A program made the translations under genes and the position numbers. The notes under the pieces were generated by a model. That model saw only the letters and a list, made by a program, of their open reading frames with translations, was not told where the DNA came from and did not search any database. From NCBI RefSeq assembly GCF_037975245.1, contig NC_092577.1, positions 18,722,898-18,786,897 on the forward strand: a stretch of 64,000 nucleotides of DNA. Direction: 5' to 3'. This document shows, piece after piece, positions 54,741 through 64,000 of the stretch; position 1 is the stretch's first letter; each line of letters begins with the position of its first letter. The DNA is from Apostichopus japonicus (Eukaryota > Echinodermata > Holothuroidea > Aspidochirotida > Stichopodidae).

Positions 54741-57700
54741 CTTGAGTACACACATTGCTTTTGGGTGGTGGGCTGCATGCTTCTTCTGGTTCGTCTTCAT
54801 CCTGTGGCACTGTCATCCTTCTGTCACCTCGCCAGGCGGATTGTGTCACTAGGGTGGAGACGGATCACGAGGGCCGATTGGTTTGCATTCTATTGAAGTA
54901 GCCACAGGGTAATATCTTCCTTTGTGCTGTGTATGCCCCCAGTCGGTCTTCTGCTAGACGAGATTTTTTTGACACGCTGCCTTCCTTTGTTCCTGGAAGT
55001 GCACCAAGTGTCATGGTCGGAGACTTTAACTGTGTCCCAGACTAGGGTCTTGACAGACTCGGGGCTTCTGTGTCTGCTGGTCCTGATGCTGGGATCACAG
55101 AACTGGACAGACTCACTTCGGCACACCTTTTAACCGATGTCTGGAGGCATGTGCACCCGTGTAGTACGGTGTATACGTGGGTGAGGTCCAACGGAGAAGA
55201 AGCCTCCAGGATAGATCGAGTGTATGTGCCCGTGAGTTTTAAAATGTCGGGTTGCGTGACGCCGAGCTGTCCGCTCTCTGACCATGACACTTGTTGTAGC
55301 ACGTTTTATTTTGCCTTCCATCTTCCCGATCGGGCGGGGCCTGTGGAAACTTAACTGTGAGATTCTTGGCGAGGCAGAGTTCCGCCAAGGTTTCGAAACC
55401 AGGTACAAAGGATGTCCAACACTGAAGCCGGCCGGCCTTTGCCTCTACATCCCAATGGTGGAATGATGTGAAGTTGCGCATCAAACTATACGCAATTCAG
55501 TATCGCGTGACCCGCGCACGGCGGCGAAGAGAAAACTTCTCCAAGCTGTGCGCGGAGGTGAAGTTCGGCGACCCCTCCGCTGTCATCGCTTTGCAGACTT
55601 ATCTGGATGAAAAAATCAACGGTGCCCGCGTCAGGGCCCGTGTCGAAGCGGGGGAAGCTGAGGAGCGCCCTTCACTGAGGTTTTACCAGTCCGTTAGCTC
55701 ATCGGCGGGTGACAGACGAGTCCCATCAGTGCGCGCTACTGATGGCACCGTGTTTGGCGACCCTTACGGCATTGTCCGCATGTACGAAGAGTATTATTCG
55801 ATTGTTTTTTACGCGTGGCAATGTCGACTTGTCGGCACAGGCCGAATTACTGAGGGGAATCTGAAAAACTGTTCCCCACGAGGTCAATTATATTTTGGGG
55901 GGGGGGGGTGGAATAACAACTGTTGAACTTTCGAAGGCGCTTTCGAAGATGAAGACGGGTTCGGACGGGCTTCCGAGGGAGTTCTACCGAACCTTGTGGG
56001 CTAAAATCGGACCCGCCATCAAAACCGTCTTCGAAGACGCCTTCCGAAACGGACGTTTAAACCGAAGTCAACGTCTGGGTATGATTTCTTTGCTGCCCAA
56101 GTCTGGGGGACCCATTGGATCCTCATAACAAGCGCCCGATCACCTTGTTAAATGTGGACTACAAGTTGCTGGCTAAGGCTTTGTGCAACCGCCTTGCACT
56201 GGCTATGCCGTACCTTGTGGGTCATCTCCAGACTTGTGCAGTGAAGGGTCATTGCATCCAGCAGAACTTGTGGTTGATGCGCGACTTGACCGAATTTGTT
56301 ATTGAACGTCTGCCATGTGCATTGGAGTGTATTAGAAACGTTTCAGTAGCACCGATTTTTCGTAAACGGATTTTGGTTTTGTATCAGGAAAGTTTCAGTT
56401 CTGTTATCGTAAGTGGGTTTTGTTGAGAGGTTTTTTACGTAGAGAGGGGGGTGCGCCAGGGGTGCCCTCTGTCTCCATTACTTTCTTTTGTTTAGCGAGT
56501 CCCTCTCCCGTCTTTTGGAAAGGGACTCGAAATGCGTTCAATATGAGTCTGGGCTCCTTTCGTACTCTCTCGCAGTATTTATCTATCTTTGAGAGAGCTA
56601 CCGGGGCGAAGTTGAATCCGGAAAACACAACGGGCCTTCGCCTTGGTAGCTGGAGATACCAAGACATGCCACTCGGTGCGTCGTGGTCGGATCAAAATAT
56701 CAAAATTAATGGTATATGGTTCGGCTGCGATGTACTTTGTGATGTCACCTGGAACGGGAGGGCTGAGGTATGTGAGAGCAGGCTCAAATCCTTTGGCACC
56801 CGCTGGCTTTCGATCTTAGGGAAAGTCACCGTAATTAATCGTTTTGTTTCGTCCATCTTGTGGTACCCGGTCGCGGTGTATCCAATTCCGCGTCGCGTCC
56901 TGGTGCGGTGTCAGAGAGCGATATTTTCATTTATTTGGTCGGGTGATACAGAGCTTGTCAAAAGGGCGGTAATGTACCAAAAACTGGAGAAGGGTGGGTT
57001 AGGTAGGAGTGGTTCATCTGGGAAGTAAATTGACCTTTTTGTTATTTAAGCAGTTGTTTGTAGCGGTAACTGACCCAGGGTTGCCTTGTTCATATTTTGT
57101 ACGCTTTTGGGGCGGGTTGCACCTTTGTCGATGGGTCCCGGCGCTGTTTGGCAACAGAGAACCGCATAGTAGTACTCCAAGCAGGGTGGTGCGTGTCATG
57201 TGCTCCGTTCTGATTGAGTTGCCCCCTTTTGACCTGTCACAGCCGGCCCTCGTTCACAGTTCCTTGCGGGATAGGGCCTTGAATGCAATTTTTGTACAGG
57301 GACGTCATTCTGCCGAAGTATGGCGTTCCGTGCATTCAAGGCTGAATGGTTGCAGGCTCCATGATCTCGCCTGGAGAATTGCACACAGTGCCTTGGTGAC
57401 CAATCTAAAAAGGTATCATTGGCGATTGGGTGATGGACTGAGCCTAAGGACCGGCTGTGACAGCTTGGAGAGTACCGCTGATGTTTTTTGGCATTGTTGC
57501 TTTGTTTCAAACTTATGGGAGTGGTTCCAGACCTGGACAGACCGTGTAACGGGAGACCGTTCATGGTCGGTAGGACAGGGCTTTGTTTTATATGGGGTAG
57601 ACCCTCCAGTTTGTTCTGTTGCTGTGTTGCATCGTGTTATTTGTGTTTGTGCTATTTTGATATTTGGAGGAATAGATGTAATATATTTTTTTTTAAGGGG

Positions 57701-58024
57701 AAAATTTGCCAGTTGGCAGGCAGTCCTGGAGGCGGTTAAGTGTGACATTCGCCTTCAAGTTGAAGGCGATTTTCGCCGTATATCTGGTGCTGCCTTTTTT
57801 TGAACGCTGGTGTTGTGTGTTTTGTGGGGGTGTTTAGCTGCGTGCTGGTCATCCTTTTGTGGTGTTTTCATTGCTTGAGTTGGGCGTTTGTCTCTGCGGG
57901 TCGGTGGGCGTATTTTACTTTTCGGCCCGCTTGGCTTGAGTTTTCTTTGTTAGAATGGGATGTTTAGATAGTGGCGTGTGGCCGTGACGTTTTGGATCCC
58001 GTAGCGCGGGTCACGTAAAATGCA
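54741..58024 (+). mobile_element. LINE-B (Tx1-like) longest copy, ORF2 to 3' end
   Basis: It starts inside the endonuclease directly after the end of LINE-A copy II and reaches the 3' terminus GTCACGTAAAATGCAC. The 3' UTR holds a hairpin CGCCTTCAAGTTGAAGGCG at about 57750. Sequence identity to LINE-A is moderate in protein, and the two families share endonuclease-RT organisation and 3' terminal bases. Confidence 0.83.
54760..57803 (+). pseudogene. LINE-B ORF2, endonuclease and reverse transcriptase, broken
   Basis: Endonuclease pieces in order: SSSCGTVILLSPRQADCVTR, AVYAPSRSSARRDFFDTLPS, VMVGDFNCVPD with a stop, VYTWVRSNGEEASRIDRVYV and CPLSDHDT (catalytic SDH). RT pieces: GSDGLPREFYRTLW, KRPITLLNVDYKLLAKALCN, VLYQESFSSVIVSGFC, then QGCPLSPLL. 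The YADD segment is deleted (MSLGSFRTLSQYLSIFERAT follows directly). The tail runs WYPVAVYPIPRRVLVRCQ, GLSLRTGCDSLESTADVFWH (zinc-binding-like) to about 57803. Several frameshifts and a run of 11 G at 55897 break the frame. Confidence 0.83.
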
Positions 58025-58482
58025 CATTGCTTTAGACATGATCTAGGAACAAATTCTGCACCTCTGGCATAGCCAGATTGTCAGTCATATGGCTCATCTG
58101 CAAACTCATTGTAAGGTTGAACAACACAGAGACTTAGCATTACTTTGGCAACAAAAGAACTAATGAACAGCAGCAAGGAACCATGAATTGTTATCATTCT
58201 TTTTTTTCATTGCTTAGACTTTTGTTATGAAGAATCATCATCTGATGTGCTGGTAAATGGAGACGTTCCTTGCAGATATGATCTCTGAAGCTTGATTGGT
58301 AAGAATCAACAATTCTTAATTAAATAATGGCAACATTCTTACGTTTTACCGTCATAATCTCATGACATATTATTCGTACCTTTCCCATTTTGTTTGTTGG
58401 TGATGGCCTTGTACATTTCTTTAACGAACCACTTAAGTTGATAGGCATTTGGTTCCTTTGTTTCAAACGCTTCTTTTACGCC
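58025..58482. other. Unassigned spacer
   Basis: AT-rich, no feature recognised. Confidence 0.3.
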
Positions 58483-58562
58483 GAAAATAGGCAGCCCCAG
58501 ATAAACGGCGAAAATCGCCTTAAACCTAAAAGCGAATGTCACACTTCACCGCATTCAGGACT
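58483..58562 (-). mobile_element. LINE-B 3' UTR fragment without its 3' end
   Basis: On the minus strand AGTGTGACATTCGCTTTTAG and CGATTTTCGCCGTTTATCTG, followed by GGGCTGCC, match LINE-B at 57738-57795. Both LINE ends are missing. Confidence 0.65.
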
Positions 58563-59190
58563 GCTAGTGAGTTAAGACAACGACGTAAGTTAATACAATG
58601 AATTTTAGACATCAACGTGAGTTTGAGTAACAGCATGGTGGTAAAACAGCAGCAACAACTTTAGTTTAGGCAACAACAAACTTATATTACAAAACGTCTA
58701 AACTTATGTTGTTGCCATCGGCGCTGTTCAACAATTGCTTTACCACGTGGGGTTCATATGATTACTATGCGCAGGGGGTTGGCTCTTGCTGCCTGGGTTA
58801 AGGAAAACAGTCCCGTGGACAAGCCCGCCTTTGCTCCTCGCATATACGGGAAGTTACTAGAGGAGCAAAGTGGGCGGGGTCAGCTCAAGTATGTAGCTAG
58901 TGGAGAGCGTTGACCGGCTTGTAGTTGGGTCGGGATATGTGTCAATCTGACTGACTATTTCGTAATTGGTCAGTAACTTAACGACGTGTTTGTATATACA
59001 GCGCAAGGCGAATTTCGCGCGAAATGCCCATATTTGTTATGTGACGTGATTGGGCAATAACGTTAGTTTAGACAACGGAACCAACTTTAGACACCAACAT
59101 AGGTTAAGATAACGTAAGTTTAGGCAGCAACCAAAGTTTAGACAACAACGTAAGTTTGAGCAACAGCAGCAACAACTTTAGACAGCGTTC
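58563..59190. repeat. Two patches of degenerate 18-bp repeats around an inverted repeat
   Basis: Variants of GTTTAGACAACAACGTAA recur at 58563-58715 and 59060-59190. Between them CTTTGCTCCTC (58829-58839) and GAGGAGCAAAG (58860-58870) form an exact 11-bp inverted repeat with a 20-base loop inside a longer imperfect stem (CCCGCC with GGGCGGG). Confidence 0.5.
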
Positions 59191-59230
59191 CATACCCTTG
59201 CATCAGGACTGTGATCATCGTCGGGTGCGT

Positions 59231-59283
59231 ATCAAAAGAACAGATACTACACATGATCTTAGCCAAAAGGCCAGGTTGAGGAT
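59231..59283 (-). ncRNA. U2 snRNA 5' fragment (pseudogene)
   Basis: On the minus strand GGCCTTTTGGCTAAGATCA, then one changed base, then GTGTAGTATCTGTTCTT, is near-identical to the conserved 5' part of U2 snRNA, including the branch-site-recognising GTAGTA. The preceding ~12 bases are similar but diverged, and a 14-base block after TTCTT is missing before TGATACG. No Sm site or 3' stem-loops follow. It is a truncated copy and not an active gene. Confidence 0.7.
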
Positions 59284-59308
59284 TGATTTCACTTGGGTCA
59301 GTATCTGG

Positions 59309-59385
59309 AAAATCGCCTTCAGGTTGAAGGCGATTTTCGCCGTTTATCTGGGGCTGCCTTTTTGGACGGTGGTGTGCTGGGGAGT
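59309..59385 (+). mobile_element. LINE-B 3' UTR fragment next to the U2 piece
   Basis: AAAATCGCCTTCAGGTTGAAGGCGATTTT here is a hairpin with exact 13-base arms; CGCCGTTTATCTGGGGCTGCC and GGTGTGCTGGGGA follow, as in LINE-B. The 3' terminus is absent. It lies inverted relative to the fragment at 58483-58562. Confidence 0.65.
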
Positions 59386-59469
59386 GCAATATTAGCGGGT
59401 AGTATTTGGTGCTGTCAAGAGGACTCGATGGATAAAGAAGGCTGAGATATCGTGTATATTTAACCAGTG

Positions 59470-61396
59470 TTTATTTACAACGTGCTACTTAGTTAAGGCT
59501 TGAAGCGGGAAGGGGTGCACACAACAATACGAAAGTGAAATGACATGAGAAACATTATACGAATAGAACACATACTTCATGATAGTTTAGTTAAGTATAA
59601 AAAAAGGATCAGGAGGGACACTTAAGTCCCCATCAAGGACCCTATAAAGAGAGAAAAAAAGGAACACTCAGACCCGATTACAATGCTTACATTGCTTGTC
59701 CAAAGCAATTGTTAAACCCATTGACACTACTTGCAAGTACAACATCCTCAGGCAAACCATTCCAGCATGCCGAATATTAATCCTACTATGTGACTTAAGT
59801 TTAAGACAATGACCTCTGGTACGACTACTGTTAGCAAACATGAAAAAAGTCGGTAAAGGATAAATTATCGAAACCATACACAATCTTGAAAACCTGGATC
59901 AAGTCCCCACGTAACCTCCTAAGCTCCAGTGTGGTGAGATTCAACAGCTGTAACCGCCTATTATAAGGAACACTCTTTAAGGAACTAATCATCCTAGTAG
60001 CCCTCCTCTGGACCTTTTCAATTACTTCCTTATCCTTAGCAAAATATGGGTTCCAAGCCTGCACAGCATACTTCAGATGAGGCTTAACCAACTGCTTATA
60101 AAGCCTAACTACGATGTCCTCTTTCACAAAACTGAAGTTTCTCTTTATCATACCTAAAACCCTATCACCTCTTTTAGCAGCTTCAAAACAATGTTTTGAA
60201 GGTTGCAGAGATGAGTCAATGTAGATACCTAGGTCTCTTGTAACAGAGACCTCCTGTAACTCCACACCATTAAGATTGTATGCAAACTTTTGGTTACTAC
60301 TAACAATTAATGTGCATTCCCTTGCATTTATCAATATTAAAAAGCATTTGCCACCACTGAGACCAGGAAAAAACCTTATGCAAATCCATTTGAAAATTCT
60401 CAGAATCGCTTTTGGAAGAGACCTCAGAATAGAATTTGGTGTCATCAGCATATTTCTTGGCTGTTCACAAAATATCTCCGTCGATGTCATTTATATAGGC
60501 AACAAACAACAAGAGACCCAATACAGACCCTTGTGGAACCCCACTAGTAAAGTCCTGCCAAGAAGAAGCACAGCCTTTAATTACCACCCTCTGTTTCCTA
60601 TTACCAAGCCAATTCTCGATCCAAGACAGTAAATTCCCATTGACACCCATACTCTTCAGCCTAAGTAAAAGACGCTGGTGGGGAACTTTATGAATGGCCT
60701 TCTGGAAATCCAGCAACACAACATCTACAGACTTCTGCCTATTTAGTGAGCTTGTTACATCTTCCATAAACTCAAGGATATTAGTGAGACAAGACCTTTT
60801 TTGACAAAAACCATGTTGAGACTCTCTGATCAAAGACTGACTGCTTAAGTGACAGACCATAGACTTTTTAACAATTGACTCCATCACCTTACAAACAACA
60901 CTAGTGACACTAACGGGCGTATAATTACAGGGCTTGGACTTATCACCCTTCTTGAAAATTGTGGTAATATTAGCACATATCCAGTCCTTAGGAACATAAC
61001 CTTCATTCATAAATTTACTAAAAACCAATGAGAGTGGAACACAGAAATGGTGTGCAAAAGTCTTCAACAAATACGGATGGATTGCATCCGGAGCTTAAGA
61101 AACATTTAGACGAAGCAGCTCCTTTAAGACAACCTCATCCGAAAATAAGACCATATCCAATCTAGGCCTATCACTGTCCCCCTGAAAATCTGGAATAATA
61201 CTCATATCTTCCCTTGTAAAGACCGACACAAAATAGTTGTTCAAAAGATCTGCAAGACCCTGACTATCAGTAACTATATTATCAGCCTGTGGTGCCCTAA
61301 GAGAAACAATTGCATCTTTAACTTTCTGCTTTGACCTGACATAAGAAAAGAAGGCCTTTGGGTTATCCTTAATTTTTGTAGTCAGGTTGGCGTGTG
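59470..61396 (-). mobile_element. CR1-like LINE, 5'-truncated
   Basis: Minus strand: ORF2 remnant followed by a ~360-bp 3' region down to about 59470. The upstream limit is a (CA)n tract at 61391-61414, which reads as GT on the plus strand. Confidence 0.75.
59831..61396 (-). pseudogene. CR1-like reverse transcriptase
   Basis: From upstream: NPKAFFSYVRSKQKVKDAI, VLKELLRLNVS with a stop where K/S-PGPDGI would begin, APDAIHPYLLK, FMNEGYVPKDWICANITTIF, KKGDKSKPCNYTPVSVTSVV, VDVVLLDFQKAIHKVPHQRL (motif A), SGVPQGSVLGLLLFVAYIND (motif B). A frame change removes motif C near 60480. The C-terminal part is VTRDLGIYIDSSLQPSKHC, LYKQLVKPHLKYAVQAWNP and RRATRMISSLKSVPYNRRLQ. The motif order and DFQKAFDKVPH-like block are typical of CR1/Jockey-group LINEs. 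The stop and frame change make it inactive. Confidence 0.8.
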
Positions 61397-61439
61397 TGTG
61401 TGTGTGTGTCTCTGTGTGCATCTGTGACACTTGCTTGGG

Positions 61440-63170
61440 TACGCTCTATCTCAATAAGGGAAACTTGGATTGAGGCCAAACTTGGACAAAAACCCAAAAC
61501 ATTAAAACTGCAATAACTCCCAGTGCCTATGTGCTACAAGGTTGATATTTCGGGACAAGTTGTGAACTGGTTAGGGGAACATTTTGAAACTTAACGGTCA
61601 TGTGATCTGAGGTCATCAAAGGTCAATTAATGTTAAATAAGTAGTATTTTTGCGATAACTTGAGAACGAATTGTCCGTTAGGGTTGGGAGTTGCTTCAAT
61701 GTAATCCAATTGTCGACCCGCATCTGGGTGACCCTTGACCTCAATTTGACCTCTGGTGAGCTTTAAGTGTTTTTGGGATTTTTACCCCCCGTGTGACCTT
61801 TGTGTGCGAAGTTATATGGGGTGAAAGTTTTCGGTTGGAGTTAGGATGGCTGTACAGACTTGTCGTGTTGATTTGGGGAATCAGGAGATGAAACTACATC
61901 TGAAACCAAGGTGAAAAGGTGAAAGGTCACATTATAAAAAATGTGCTTATTTTGGGAGAAATCGGGCGAAAAAGAAAATGTTTGGTTTTGATGGTAGATT
62001 TGGATATCAAAGGTACCTTCCAATCAAAAATGTCAATGGGTGGAACACCCGGGTGAACTTTGAGTGTAGTGTGTAAAAGTTATACGAGGTCAAACTTAAT
62101 TTTCAGACATTTAATGCAATAACTCCCAGTGCCAAGGTGTGATACGGTTGATATTTTGGGACAAGTTGCAAATGGCATAGAGGAATATTTTCAAACTTAA
62201 CGGTCATGTGATCCGAGGTCTTCAAAGGTCAAAAATGTTAAAAAAACTAGTATTTTGGGGGAGAAAATGGGCAAAGAAAATAATGTTTGAAGTTTTACAA
62301 TTTTGATGCTATATTCACGTCTCACCAATCAAAAATGTCAAGGGGTTGACCCCAGGTGTTTTGGTGATTTTTACAGTTTCGATGCTATTTTCAGACGTCA
62401 AAGGTACCTTCTGATCATAAATGTCAATGGGATGACCCCCGTGTGACCTTCGTGTGCGAAGTTATGCAAGGTCAAAGTTAATTTTCAGACATTTAATGCA
62501 ATAACTCCCAGTGTCAAGGTGTGACACGGTTGATATTTTGGGACAAGTTGCAGATGGTATAGGGGTATATTTTCAAACATAACGGTCATGTCATCCGAGG
62601 TCAACAAAGGTCAATTAATGTTAAAAAAGTAGTATTTTTTTGGGGGGGGGAGAAAATGGGCAAAGAAAAAATGTTTCAAGTTTACAGTTTTGATGCTCTA
62701 GTTAGGTCTCACTGATCAAAAATGTCAATTGGTTGACCCCCGGGTGACCTTCGTGTGTGAAGTTATGTATACAAGTTCAAAGTTAATTTTTAGACATATA
62801 TATAATGCAATTAACTCCCAATGGCCAAGGTGTGACATGGTTGATATTTTGGGACAAGTTGTGAATGGGGTGGTGGAACATTTTCAAACTTAACAGTCAT
62901 GTGATTTTAGGTCACCAATGTTATCATATCTGTTGACCCGCTTGTAGGTGACCTTATATTTCTAACATTTTCGACGCCATATTCAGATCTCAAAAGTGCC
63001 TTCCGATGAAAAATCTGATCACAATTTGTGATCACAAAAGTGTTGGCTATAGTGTTGGTACTTTGTAGGACCACAATTAATTGGACTATTTGAGCCCAAT
63101 CTTGCTTGATAATATTATGTGTATTGTCATATACCCCTATGCAAGGAACCACAGTGCCCTTGGGCTCTTG
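61440..63170 (+). repeat. Satellite-like repeat, inverted partner of 4154-5360
   Basis: Units start near 61508, 62113, 62500 and 62812 at AATAACTCCCAGTGCC or variants. Recurrent blocks are GTTGATATTTTGGGACAAGT, TTAACGGTCATGTGATC, AGGTCATCAAAGGTCA and AAAAATGTCAATGG. The array ends at GGAACCACAGTGCCCTTGGG as on the minus strand at 4154. No gene. Confidence 0.7.
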
Positions 63171-63650
63171 TTAGAGCAATGCTATTCTCGAAATTCAAAT
63201 CATGTACAATGTTGAGATACATTTTTCTGGAATATAACCATTCTTCCTACTATGACTCATTTGCCCTTATGGTAAACACGTTAGTGTTCAGCTCACATAT
63301 TGCATATTCACTGTGAAAGGACTGTGCTGTGCACGCTAAATTGTCCTACAAGTAATGTGCAAAATACTGGAGTCTGGACGATACAGTACCTTGAACCCTT
63401 TGTACACAAAGCTTTCTCCGCTGATCTACTTTAAATCTGCAACACGTTCTACTCCTGCTCCTATGAGCAGTTCTAACACCTCCTTAATCATGTAAGTGGT
63501 CAGTAGTGGAAAGATATCACTCACAACACTGTCAACTGGACCAAGAAGAACATCATCTGAAGATGCATCATGAATCAACACAAACCACTCTGCCAACAGC
63601 AAGAAACATATAGCTAGACTGAGTTTGTTAAAGGTGATCTTTCACAATAT
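63171..63650. other. Unassigned spacer
   Basis: No feature recognised. Confidence 0.3.
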
Positions 63651-63654
63651 GAGT

Positions 63655-63808
63655 GGGGGGGGGGGTTGGGCGTTTTGTCTCTGCAGGTCGGCGGGCGTAT
63701 GTTTTATTGGCTCGCTTGACCTGAGTTTCGTTTGTCAGAATGGGATGGTTCGGTAGTGCCGTTTGGCCGTGACGTTTTGTATCCCGCATGGCGGGTCACG
63801 TAAAAAGC
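63655..63808 (+). mobile_element. LINE-B 3' tail only
   Basis: GGGCGTTTTGTCTCTGCAGG through GCCGTTTGGCCGTGACGTTT to GGCGGGTCACGTAAAAAGCA. A strongly 5'-truncated copy that starts in a G run. It provides the stop codon of the minus-strand frame at the window edge. Confidence 0.75.
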
Positions 63809-64000
63809 ATAAATAAAGCAAACGATTTCGAATGTCTAGTACCAGTTGGGAGATTATTCCATATTTTATAACAGTTGTTTAGCAAACATGCATGTTTAGA
63901 GCGGTGTCTAGTGACAGAGAATAGTACATTTGTTCTCGTGACGTTTGGGATATCTGACCCAAATCTTGGGTGTGCAATATTTCGAAAGACACGAGGCAGT
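63797..64000 (-). CDS. Reverse-transcriptase-like C-terminus or related ORF, open at the window edge
   Basis: The minus strand is open from base 64000: LPRVFRNIAHPRFGSDIPNV, TRTNVLFSVTRHRSKHACLL, then NNCYKIWNNLPTGTRHSKSF, ending in LINE-B tail sequence. The R-x-K followed by W-N-x-LP pattern with charged residues after it is usual at the C-terminus of non-LTR reverse transcriptases (CR1/RTE/Rex-like). The LINE-B tail appears to have inserted into its last codons or 3' UTR. Its identity depends on sequence beyond the window. Confidence 0.5.

Noticed and set aside
59231-59283. Active U2 snRNA gene
   Set aside because: The 3' two thirds, including the Sm site, is missing and a 14-base block is deleted.

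Overview
The window looks like nuclear DNA of an animal, most likely a marine invertebrate deuterostome (echinoderm, hemichordate or cephalochordate). That placement is inference from the repeat types: Tx1-like and CR1-like LINEs, a DIRS element, a Gypsy element, a Kolobok-type THAP/TTAA transposon, a Maverick/Polinton-type DNA polymerase, a tRNA-derived SINE, and GT-AG exons separated by repeat-filled introns. I see no operon, ribosome binding site, CRISPR array or prokaryotic gene. Almost all recognisable coding sequence is transposon-derived and broken.

Layout. 1-6.1 kb: exons of what may be one minus-strand cellular gene (first exon near 6.05-5.7 kb, others at 1475-1347 and 338-1), with a SINE, decayed duplicate exons, a LINE-B fragment and a satellite-like repeat between them. 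6.1-9.16 kb: 5' half of a minus-strand Gypsy element (LTR, primer site, gag, protease, RT) with a LINE ORF1 piece inside its protease. 9.27-14.9 kb: a LINE-B copy split by a 4.6-kb LINE-A copy with a 10-bp target duplication. 15.49-20.70 kb: a 5.2-kb inverted-repeat element flanked by GTAATG. 20.9-21.3 kb: a 57-bp tandem array. 22.1-22.3 kb: a candidate cellular exon. 22.75-26.9 and 36.5-37.55 kb: two direct copies of a ~1-kb repeat; the first contains a 3.2-kb Kolobok-like element at TTAA, the second is the empty site. 26.9-32.8 kb: zinc-finger exons and a fragmented protein-primed-type family B DNA polymerase. 38.7-40.4 kb: a decayed minus-strand gene with a PHD-like exon. 41.7-54.7 kb: a GC-rich degenerate block, LINE-A copies, a DIRS gag/RT/RNase H region and a 1548-bp solo-LTR-like insertion. 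54.7-58.0 kb: the longest LINE-B copy. 58.0-59.4 kb: small LINE-B pieces, degenerate short repeats and a U2 snRNA fragment. 59.5-61.4 kb: a minus-strand CR1-like LINE. 61.4-63.2 kb: the same satellite-like family as at 4.2-5.4 kb, inverted. Right edge: a LINE-B tail followed by a minus-strand reverse-transcriptase-like C-terminus.

How it fits together. Two related Tx1-like LINE families (called A and B here) account for about a quarter of the window and share a 3' terminus ending ACGTAAAAAGCAC without poly(A). LINE-A encodes an RRM-like/CCHC ORF1 and an endonuclease-RT ORF2 whose start overlaps the ORF1 stop. Three LINE-A copies (42.8-44.4, 50.3-50.7 and 51.3-54.7 kb) share one deletion junction that fuses the ORF2 start codon in frame to its last ~16 codons, giving an ORF1-only subfamily comparable to mammalian HAL1. 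I consider this the most interesting signal, followed by a hairpin over the ORF1 start codon, the intron-shaped insert in an ORF1 relic, and the Kolobok element with a P2X7-tail-like passenger gene. All family calls rest on reading motifs by eye; no database search was run.
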